A stretch of DNA of 64,000 bases from the NCBI RefSeq assembly GCF_900114085.1, contig NZ_FORU01000001.1:1-64000 (forward strand), written 5' to 3'. Of this stretch, positions 54,974 to 62,240 are shown piece after piece. This DNA is from Myroides guanonis (GTDB taxonomy: Bacteria > Bacteroidota > Bacteroidia > Flavobacteriales > Flavobacteriaceae). The position numbers were made by a program, and so were the translations under genes. A model generated the notes under the pieces. That model was not told where the DNA came from. It saw only the letters and a list, made by a program, of their open reading frames with translations, and did no database searches. Every line of letters begins with the position of its first letter. The first letter of the stretch is position 1.

Positions 54974-55822
54974 ATGATTACTTCATCTATTAAAATCAAT
55001 GCGAGTGCTGAAAAAATTTGGCAAGCTTTGACTCAAAAGGATAAAATGAAAGAATGGTATTTTGATATACCTGATTTTGAACTCAAAGAGGGGGCGGAGT
55101 TTAATTTTTATGAACCAGGGGATGCGAGACTTTTTCATCATAAATGTGTTATAAAAGAAATAGTACCTAATAAAAAGTTTTCACATACATGGACACATCC
55201 AGAACATAGTAAAGGAGAAAGTACAGTTACTTGGACTTTAGATGAACAAGAAAACGGAACTTTGGTGACTTTAACTCATTCTGGTATTGAAAGTTTTGTA
55301 GATGCTGGACCTGATTTTGCACCAGAAAATTACCAGATGGGATGGGATGGTTTTATGTTTATTCTTAAAAATTATTGCTACGGAATTAAACCTAGAATTT
55401 ATACTATTGATATTAATGCTAATGCGGAACGTGTTTGGAGTGCTTTGTTTGATTTGGATAATTACAAAGAATGGACATCCGTTTTTTGTCCTGGTTCATA
55501 CTATGAAGGAAAATTAGAGATAGGGAGTAAGATTCTTTTTTTGAATCCTAACGGTTCAGGAATGTTTTCTAACGTACATTATATGATTTACCCTAAGGAT
55601 TTAATTTTTCAACATGAGGGAGAGGTTATGGATTTTAAAGAACAGCCATTGACTGATGAAGTAGAAAAGTGGAGTGGTTCCTTTGAAAGGTATTCTCTAA
55701 AAGAAACAAAGAATGGTACGAAATTAATTGCTGAGGTAGATCTGACAGAGGAACACAAGGATTATTTTGATGAACATTTTCCAAAAGGTCTAAAAATAGT
55801 GAAAGAGTTGGCAGAGAAATAA
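54974..55822 (+). CDS. Double SRPBCC (AHSA1-like) domain protein
   Basis: The 282-residue protein holds two START/SRPBCC folds in tandem, each beginning with an IxINA...WxAL pattern: ITSSIKINASAEKIWQALT and IYTIDINANAERVWSALFD. The first half looks like an activator of Hsp90-like AHSA1 domain; both likely bind hydrophobic ligands. Function is unknown. ATG at 54974 gives the standard domain start. A Crp-type gene follows after 45 bp and may be cotranscribed. Confidence 0.85.
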   Translation: MITSSIKINASAEKIWQALTQKDKMKEWYFDIPDFELKEGAEFNFYEPGDARLFHHKCVIKEIVPNKKFSHTWTHPEHSKGESTVTWTLDEQENGTLVTLTHSGIESFVDAGPDFAPENYQMGWDGFMFILKNYCYGIKPRIYTIDINANAERVWSALFDLDNYKEWTSVFCPGSYYEGKLEIGSKILFLNPNGSGMFSNVHYMIYPKDLIFQHEGEVMDFKEQPLTDEVEKWSGSFERYSLKETKNGTKLIAEVDLTEEHKDYFDEHFPKGLKIVKELAEK

Positions 55823-55867
55823 AGACCGTTGATAAATTAACCAAAACAATAAAGTTAAAAAATTTTA

Positions 55868-56422
55868 ATGATAGATATTATAACGGACATTTTTCCTATA
55901 TCAAAAGATGCACAGGACCAACTAATGAATTTGATGGAAGAAAAGCATTTTGAGAAAGGTACACTTTTGATGAAAGCAAATCGTCTAGAGAAACATATAT
56001 ACTTAATTAAAAAGGGAATTGTTCGCGCATATTCTGACCACCAAGATGGAGAGATTACATTTTGGTTTGGAGAGGAAGGGAGCGCTGTTTTGTCTATGAA
56101 AAGTTATGTTGAAAATAAAAAAAGCTATGAGAATATAGAGTTGTTGGAGGCTGGTATTCTCTATGAAATTTCTATAGATCAATTACAGCTATTGTTTGAA
56201 AAAAATATAGAGGTAGCCAATTGGGGAAGAAAGTTAGCGGAAAGAGAACTTTTAAAGTTAGAAACTCGAATGATTTCACGGGAATTACTTTCTGCAAGAC
56301 TACGATATGAAGAAATACTAACACATTGTCCAAGTTTAATAAAACGCGTGTCGTTAAAATATATAGCCTCTTACTTAGGAATTACTCCAGTTAGTCTAAG
56401 TAGAATCAGAAAAGAGATTTAG
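55868..56422 (+). CDS. Crp/Fnr family transcriptional regulator
   Basis: The 184-residue protein has an N-terminal cyclic-nucleotide-binding-like beta-barrel (FEKGTLLMKANRLEKHIYLIKKGIVRAYS) and a C-terminal helix-turn-helix (SLKYIASYLGITPVSLSRIRKEI). It lacks the arginine-containing cAMP phosphate cassette and any cysteine cluster for Fe-S binding, so its ligand is unknown. It may regulate the preceding SRPBCC gene. Confidence 0.87.
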   Translation: MIDIITDIFPISKDAQDQLMNLMEEKHFEKGTLLMKANRLEKHIYLIKKGIVRAYSDHQDGEITFWFGEEGSAVLSMKSYVENKKSYENIELLEAGILYEISIDQLQLLFEKNIEVANWGRKLAERELLKLETRMISRELLSARLRYEEILTHCPSLIKRVSLKYIASYLGITPVSLSRIRKEI

Positions 56423-56451
56423 AGAATTACTTATCTTATGATAATTTTATT

Positions 56452-56512
56452 AGAGTTTCAAAGGGGTAATTTTGCATCACAAATTGTACAAATCACTTTT
56501 GAAACTCTTTTT
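56452..56512 (+). terminator. Terminator after the Crp-type gene
   Basis: AGAGTTTCAAA and TTTGAAACTCT are separated by 35 nt that fold into an inner AATT-TTG/CAA-ATT hairpin; a T tract follows. Confidence 0.65.
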
Positions 56513-56577
56513 TATTTAGTAAGAGTAGATATTGCAATTGTGGTGTATAGAAAATAATCATCTTAATTTATTGAACG

Positions 56578-57756
56578 ATGGCTTTAACTACAGGAACTAC
56601 CTTAAAAGAAATTTTGAATACTAAAACTATAATTCGACTATTATTAATCTGGGTGGCTGTTGGAGTTATCAGTATTTTTAAAAATAATGTATTAGGTAGT
56701 GGTCTCACTCCACTAATCGGAGGCTTAGTTTTTTTATTATTGCTAATCACTATTGTTGGCGCTTCGTTTGGAGTTGTCAAAGAAGCAGATGCTTTAGCTA
56801 ACAAACTTGGTGAACCATACGGGACTTTAATATTAACCCTTTCGATTGTTTGTATAGAAGTAATTCTAATAACTGCAGTTTTATTAGGTCCAGGAGAATT
56901 TCCGACAATTGGAAAAGACTCTATCTTCTCTGTTATGATGATTATTATGAATTTAGTGATGGGGATTTGTCTCTTATCGGGTGGTTTAAAATATGGAGAG
57001 CAAGAATACAATGCACCAGGAGCATTATCATATTTGTCGATGATATTCTTATTAGGTGGAATTTCAATGATACTACCGAACTTTATAATAGGAGCAGGCG
57101 AGGGGGCTTTTACCAATTTTCAGGCTATGTTTATCTCGGGAGCTATTGCTGTTGTGTATGCTGTTTTTTTAAAATTCCAAATGAAAGAATACAGTTATAT
57201 GTATGTACAACCGTGTTTGGGAGCAATGGAGATTTTATTTAAAAGAGCTGATGTAAATACAGATTCACCTATAAAATTATCTACCCCCAAAGCGGGTTTA
57301 GATAAAGAAACAATCGTTCGAACGTTGGTTTTATTAGCTTGCATTTTGCCTATTATTATATTGTCAAGTCCTATGGCAACTGTTGTTAATTATGGAATTG
57401 AAGTGTCAAATTTACCTCTTCAACTGGGGGGGGTATTAATAGCAATTATTGTATTTACACCTGAATCGATTACAGCAATAAAGGCTGCTATGAACAATGA
57501 ATTACAACGAGCTGTTAATTTATGCCACGGAGCATTTGTTTCTACAGTTGGATTAACAGTTCCTGCGGTGTTAATCGCTGGGTTAATAACTGGTAAAACA
57601 GTATTGTTTGGTATGTCAAACACCGAAATGGCACTGTTTTTTATTACTTTTATTTTAAGCTTATTGTCATTTCTAGGAAAGAGAACGACTCCTGTTTTAG
57701 GGGTTATGCACTTAATGCTTTTTGCTGTCTTTTTATTGTTGATTTTCAACCCATAA
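56578..57756 (+). CDS. Calcium/proton (cation:proton) antiporter, ChaA/CaCA type
   Basis: The 392-residue inner-membrane protein has ten to eleven hydrophobic segments in two inverted repeats. The first repeat has GEPYGTLILTLSIVCIEVIL, the second TPESITAIKAAMNNELQRAVNLCHGA, which carry the acidic exchange residues of the CaCA family. Calcium or sodium export is likely. It is a single gene; no promoter box was recognised. Confidence 0.88.
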   Translation: MALTTGTTLKEILNTKTIIRLLLIWVAVGVISIFKNNVLGSGLTPLIGGLVFLLLLITIVGASFGVVKEADALANKLGEPYGTLILTLSIVCIEVILITAVLLGPGEFPTIGKDSIFSVMMIIMNLVMGICLLSGGLKYGEQEYNAPGALSYLSMIFLLGGISMILPNFIIGAGEGAFTNFQAMFISGAIAVVYAVFLKFQMKEYSYMYVQPCLGAMEILFKRADVNTDSPIKLSTPKAGLDKETIVRTLVLLACILPIIILSSPMATVVNYGIEVSNLPLQLGGVLIAIIVFTPESITAIKAAMNNELQRAVNLCHGAFVSTVGLTVPAVLIAGLITGKTVLFGMSNTEMALFFITFILSLLSFLGKRTTPVLGVMHLMLFAVFLLLIFNP

Positions 57757-57974
57757 TAGTTGTTTTTTTTTTGAAAATATCATAGATAGTAAATTGCAAT
57801 AAAAAAACACTATTTTTTTTATTGTTTTGTTTTTGAACTATATTGGTGAAACAGAGTTTTAATATGCATGCTTGCAATAGTGCTTAGTTGTATTATCTTG
57901 TGTTTTATAATTTAGTATATTGAGTTTAATAATGAAAGTATTAGATACAACCATTACATGTTATAATAATTAAA
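57757..57974. other. 218-bp noncoding, AT-rich region
   Basis: A long T/A-rich stretch with no gene or recognised promoter. Confidence 0.45.
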
Positions 57975-58661
57975 ATGGATAAAAAGCAATACAAAGCTGT
58001 ATTTATTGATATAGATGATACTCTACTGGATTTTAAAAAATGTAGTCAAAAAGCTTTAGAAGAGAGTTGTAAAAGCATTGGAATAAAATATTCATCCGAA
58101 TTATATGAATATTTTCATAAAGTAGATAAAGCACTTTGGGATAGGCAAAAGTTAGGAGAGATAAAGGTAGAACAAGTTTTGCAAATGCGTTTTGAAACAT
58201 TGTGTAATTCTTTTGTTGAAAAAGTAGATCCTTCTTTATTTAATAAAAAATTTCAAGAAAGTTTAGCCAAGACAGCTGTTTTAATAGATGGAGCAGAGGA
58301 AATATTACATTACTTAAGTTTGAAATACAAGCTGTTTGCCGCATCAAATGGTATTTTAGATATGCAAACCTCACGACTTAAACTATCTGGATTATATGGC
58401 TATTTTAATAAATTATTTGTCTCGGATGTTATCGGCTTTGAGAAACCAGATAGGAGGTTTTTTATTCATTGCTTAAAAAAGAGTAATTATAAGTCTAGGG
58501 AGGTTCTTTTTATAGGAGATAGTTGGGAAGCAGATGTTGAAGGAGCAATGCAAGTAGGAATTGATAGTTGTTGGTTTTCAAAAGTTCAAAAGGAAAGTAA
58601 AGAGATAAATAAGCCTCTATATCAAATAGAAGAGTTAATTGAGTTACAAGAATTAGTGTAG
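57975..58661 (+). CDS. HAD-family hydrolase, YjjG-like
   Basis: The 228-residue protein has HAD motif I FIDIDDTLLDF, motif II FAASNG, motif III lysine near SDVIGFEKPDRRFF and motif IV LFIGDSWEADVEGAMQVGIDS. The helical cap and length fit YjjG-type pyrimidine nucleotidases that dephosphorylate dUMP and related nucleotides. The ankyrin lipoprotein gene begins 20 bp after its stop, so the two may share a transcript. Confidence 0.9.
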   Translation: MDKKQYKAVFIDIDDTLLDFKKCSQKALEESCKSIGIKYSSELYEYFHKVDKALWDRQKLGEIKVEQVLQMRFETLCNSFVEKVDPSLFNKKFQESLAKTAVLIDGAEEILHYLSLKYKLFAASNGILDMQTSRLKLSGLYGYFNKLFVSDVIGFEKPDRRFFIHCLKKSNYKSREVLFIGDSWEADVEGAMQVGIDSCWFSKVQKESKEINKPLYQIEELIELQELV

Positions 58662-58681
58662 TTTTAAAAGAAGATATAAAG

Positions 58682-59389
58682 ATGAGAAGGATTCAAGAAA
58701 TGAGGTGGATGATAACGTTGATTATGAGTACGTTTGTTTTTACAAACTGTCAATCTTCACAAAATAATAATCTGGAAATAGAACAACGTATGAGTGAACA
58801 GAGTATTTTTAATGCAATAGATTTAAACGATATAAAGGAGGTGGGACGTTTGCTTTCATTAGGGATTGATTTAGAGCAAACGAACGCGGAAGGACAAACT
58901 CCTCTATTGTTTGCAACTTATTTAAAAAGGAATGAGATCGCATTGCTTTTGATGAAAGCAGGAGCAAATGTCAATGCACAGGATAAAATTTTAAATAGTC
59001 CATTTTTATATGCTGGAGCAGATGGGAACTTAGAAATAGTAAAAGAAGCATTAAAACACGGAGCTGACTATAACGTTTTTAATAGATATGGAGGAACCGC
59101 TTTAATACCAGCAGCAGAAAAGGGGCATCTCGAAATGGTTCGATTGTTAGTAAATACTCCAGATTTTCCAATCGATCATGTAAATCGATTGGGATGGACA
59201 GCAATTATGGAAGCAGTGGTACTAAGCGATGGAGGTCCTATTCACATTAAAATAGTAAAAAGCTTGATTGAGGGGGGAGTAGATGTAAATATTCCAGATT
59301 CAAAAGGAGTCACTGCTTTGTCTCATGCTCGAATTAGGGGATTCCTGGAGATTGTATTGTTATTAGAAAAAGCAGGTGGTCATGTTTGA
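58682..59389 (+). CDS. Ankyrin-repeat lipoprotein
   Basis: The 235-residue protein has a lipoprotein-type signal peptide (hydrophobic stretch MITLIMSTFVFTNC with Cys23) followed by about five ankyrin repeats, e.g. AEGQTPLLFATYLKRNEIALLLMKAGANVN (shown in parts) and KGVTALSHARIRGFLEIVLLLEKAGG. A second start at MRWMITLI is possible. Ankyrin proteins bind other proteins; the partner is unknown. It ends 48 bp before a GNAT gene. Confidence 0.83.
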   Translation: MRRIQEMRWMITLIMSTFVFTNCQSSQNNNLEIEQRMSEQSIFNAIDLNDIKEVGRLLSLGIDLEQTNAEGQTPLLFATYLKRNEIALLLMKAGANVNAQDKILNSPFLYAGADGNLEIVKEALKHGADYNVFNRYGGTALIPAAEKGHLEMVRLLVNTPDFPIDHVNRLGWTAIMEAVVLSDGGPIHIKIVKSLIEGGVDVNIPDSKGVTALSHARIRGFLEIVLLLEKAGGHV

Positions 59390-59437
59390 AAACTTTAATA
59401 AATAAAACACACCTAAACTGAAAAACTGATGTAGCTT

Positions 59438-60043
59438 ATGAAAACAATTTTCGATTTTAAAGAATATTATGAATTGGAAAACGATTCGTGTAAGTTGATT
59501 CCCTTAGAAATAAATCACTACCAATATTTATTGGATTTTGCATTACATGAACCTGAATTGTGGAAGTATTCTTTGCAACAAGCAGGGGGGGCAGAAAATA
59601 TGAAACGCTATATAGAAGATGCAATAGAGTCTCGTAAAAATGGAAAGTCCTATTCCTTTATCATATATGATAAGGTAAAAGAGTCTTATGCAGGTTGCAC
59701 CCGGTTATATGATGTCGATTTAAATAGCGATAATACTTCTTTAGGATATACTTGGTATGGAAAGGAGTTTCAAGGAACAGGTTTAAATAAAAACTGTAAA
59801 TACCTCTTGATGGAATTTATCTTTGATGAAATGAATTTTGAACGATTAGAGTTTCGTTTAGATAGCAATAATCAAAGAAGTCTAAACGCGTTAAAAAGCT
59901 TAGGCTGTGTGGAAGAAGGAGTGTTAAGGAGTAATGGCTATACAGTGGAAGGGAAAAGAAGAAGCTCCATTGTAATGAGTGTTTTAAAGGAAGAATGGGA
60001 GCAAGAAGTTAGAGAGTATTTAGGAAATAAACTTATAAAATAG
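59438..60043 (+). CDS. GNAT family N-acetyltransferase, RimJ/RimL type
   Basis: The 201-residue protein has the acetyl-CoA-binding segment SLGYTWYGKEFQGTGLNKNCKYLLMEFIF with the QGTGLN pyrophosphate loop, and FERLEFRLDSNNQRSLNALKSLGCVEEGVLR, typical of RimJ/RimL acetyltransferases that act on ribosomal proteins or small molecules. Target unknown. Confidence 0.9.
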   Translation: MKTIFDFKEYYELENDSCKLIPLEINHYQYLLDFALHEPELWKYSLQQAGGAENMKRYIEDAIESRKNGKSYSFIIYDKVKESYAGCTRLYDVDLNSDNTSLGYTWYGKEFQGTGLNKNCKYLLMEFIFDEMNFERLEFRLDSNNQRSLNALKSLGCVEEGVLRSNGYTVEGKRRSSIVMSVLKEEWEQEVREYLGNKLIK

Positions 60044-60247
60044 ACTCATTGAAAAATAGCATTGGACTTAATATTTTGCTAAATGTTTGATTAGATGTTT
60101 TGTACTTGGAAATATATTTTCTAATATTGTATAACAAGAAACAAAAGTATGATACTACGCAGTAATAATTTCTCAGCTAATAATAATTTGAATAATTCTA
60201 TTCGAAGCGGGAGACTATTGCACTAAAATTATATATAAGATTTTGTA
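60044..60247. other. 204-bp noncoding region before a terminator
   Basis: No coding region is supported. It lies between the GNAT stop and a strong terminator, so it could be a long 3' UTR or a small RNA gene. Confidence 0.35.
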
Positions 60248-60276
60248 AAGCCTCTCGAATTCGAGAGGCTTTTTTG
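60248..60276 (+). terminator. Terminator downstream of the GNAT gene
   Basis: The perfect palindrome CCTCTCGAATTCGAGAGG is followed by a T tract. Confidence 0.85.
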
Positions 60277-60316
60277 TTTCTATTACTTTTTACTAAAAAT
60301 ATAAAAACGGTCGATG

Positions 60317-61321
60317 ATGGGTAAAGATTTACTAAAAACGGAAGAAGCGATAGCGTTTGTAAAAGAGAGTTTTACAAGTTCGCTATCAGAAAAATTAAAG
60401 TTACACAAGGTGTCTTCACCTTTGGTAGTATTAGATGAAACAGGAATTAATGATGATTTAAGCGGTGTTGAACGAGCTGTTTCCTTTCCTGTGAAAGCGC
60501 TTCAAGACAAAAGAGCAGTAGTGGTTCATTCCTTGGCGAAATGGAAAAGGATTAGATTAAAAGATTTCGAGATAGAAGAAGGAATAGGGATTTTGACAGA
60601 TATGAAAGCACTTAGGCCAGATGAAGATTATTCTCATTTACATTCTATCTATGTTGACCAATGGGATTGGGAAGTAAGAATGAATCCTAAGCAGCGCACG
60701 TTGTCTTATTTAAAAGAAACAGTGGGGAGAATATATGACGCTATGTTAGAAACGGAGAAAGCAGTTCATGTAAAATATCAAGAGATAACACCGAGCCTTC
60801 CTAAAAGCATTACCTATATTCATTCAGAAGAGCTTTTGATGAGGTATCCAAACATAACACCAAAACAACGAGAGCATGAAGCAGCTAAAGAATATGGAGC
60901 TATATTTTTAATTGGAATAGGTAATAAATTGTCTTCTGGAGAACCTCATGATGGGAGAGCACCTGATTATGATGATTGGAGTACTCTAAACGAAGATGGA
61001 TACATTGGATTGAACGGAGATATTATAGTATGGCATTCTGAATTACAGGAGGCAGTAGAGCTATCCTCTATGGGGATTCGAGTAAACAAACACGTGATGG
61101 AACAACAATTAAAAGAGCGAAAATGTGAAGAAAGATCTCAATTTATGTATCATAGAATGATATTAGAAGAATTATTACCACAGAGTATAGGAGGTGGAAT
61201 AGGTCAATCTAGATTGTGTATGTTTTTCTTAAAAAGGAAGCATATAGGCGAAGTTCAAGTAAGTGTTTGGTCAGATAAGCAAAAATTATCTTTGGAGGTT
61301 GAGGGTGTTTTTTTATTATGA
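60317..61321 (+). CDS. asnA: Aspartate-ammonia ligase
   Basis: AsnA makes asparagine from aspartate and ammonia with ATP. The 334-residue protein has the class II aminoacyl-tRNA synthetase-like fold: VERAVSFPVKA, VVVHSLAKWKR, GIGILTDMKALRPDED, SIYVDQWDWE and GGGIGQSRLCMFFL (motif 3 region). ATG at 60317 is preferred over the in-frame ATG one codon upstream. Length matches E. coli AsnA. Confidence 0.95.
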   Translation: MGKDLLKTEEAIAFVKESFTSSLSEKLKLHKVSSPLVVLDETGINDDLSGVERAVSFPVKALQDKRAVVVHSLAKWKRIRLKDFEIEEGIGILTDMKALRPDEDYSHLHSIYVDQWDWEVRMNPKQRTLSYLKETVGRIYDAMLETEKAVHVKYQEITPSLPKSITYIHSEELLMRYPNITPKQREHEAAKEYGAIFLIGIGNKLSSGEPHDGRAPDYDDWSTLNEDGYIGLNGDIIVWHSELQEAVELSSMGIRVNKHVMEQQLKERKCEERSQFMYHRMILEELLPQSIGGGIGQSRLCMFFLKRKHIGEVQVSVWSDKQKLSLEVEGVFLL

Positions 61322-61386
61322 TTTACTGAATAATAAAAGAGTATGGAAGGGTAATAAACGATGTATTTATATGAGAATTTTAATTT

Positions 61387-61428
61387 ATGGAGCATTAAAC
61401 TAACTATAGAGTCTGTTTAATGCTCCAT
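61387..61428. repeat. 14-bp inverted repeat after asnA
   Basis: ATGGAGCATTAAAC and GTTTAATGCTCCAT are separated by 14 nt. It lacks a T tract but may end transcripts of asnA or of the small minus-strand frame, whose last codons lie inside it. Confidence 0.55.
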
Positions 61429-61634
61429 ATTTCCATTAAGTCATAAACTGTTTTATCCAACTTCCCATCTTCAAATAGATAAATACCTCCATAAAATTCC
61501 GAGAGAATCCGATTTGCCTCGGGAGTATCGAGAAGCATATCTTTTAAGAATTTCTTTCTATAACTTCCTCTCATATTACTTTTGTAATAGTAATTATCAA
61601 TAGCAAATAGAGGAGATGAAATAGGTTCTATCAA
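61404..61634 (-). pseudogene. Possible gene fragment
   Basis: A minus-strand frame starting at a TTG encodes 76 residues (SSPLFAIDNYYYKSNMRGSY near the start, YGGIYLFEDGKLDKTVYDLM near the end) with protein-like composition. The same frame stays open upstream to about 61700 without a start codon and is then cut by a TGA; a further 10-codon piece starts at an ATG at 61733. This looks like the 3' end of a decayed gene, or chance. Confidence 0.35.
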
Positions 61635-61700
61635 AGATTCGTTTAAATGGTCATGATTACATATTTTTAGTTTGTGTAAGAGAACTATGTATATCCTTTT

Positions 61701-62240
61701 TCAATATTGTGTATGAATTTTAACGGATTGCATTTTGAATTAGAATGATACTTTGTTGTTGAATTATTTATTTATAGACCACACTAGTATTGTGTAGTTT
61801 ATGTTTGTCTAGTCTGTTTAATAACCTGAATATTTACTTGTGTTAATTTATTGATTTTAATTATGTATTTTATGAATGTTTTTTAATTTTAAATAAATAT
61901 GAAATATAGGGTTTCTGAACCTAATATTTGGTTATTATATCGTTTTTTTGTGGATAACGATGGGTATTCTATGATGGTAAATTGTGAAAAAGAACATGTG
62001 AATTTATATTTTAAGTAATTTTTATATGTTTAATTGTTGTTTTTGTTAAGCATATCTTTTTGTTTGAGACTTTGTGTGTCTACTCAGTTTTATAGGTATT
62101 ATTCTATAGTTGTTTTTTTAATAGCTGTTTAATTGTTAATTATTTAAAAGTATGATTTTACGAATAAGTTAAAATTAACAGTATAAAAAGTTTTGAATTT
62201 GTTATATTTGAGTATTAACTCAATGAAATAAGACTATAGT
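61701..62240. other. Noncoding AT-rich region before the adhesin gene
   Basis: No gene is supported. It carries the adhesin -7 box at 62203-62210 and a small inverted repeat near 61778-61800. Confidence 0.5.
62203..62210 (+). promoter_or_regulatory. Putative -7 box of the adhesin gene (TATATTTG)
   Basis: The octamer matches TAnnTTTG, 30 bp upstream of the ATG at 62241. Confidence 0.55.

Noticed and set aside
56568..57116. Long minus-strand open frame opposite the antiporter gene
   Set aside because: It is rich in Pro, Ile and Lys and is antisense to a well-supported membrane protein gene.
61778..61800. Imperfect inverted repeat near ACACTAGTATTGTGT
   Set aside because: The stem is short and AT-rich with no transcription context; likely chance.
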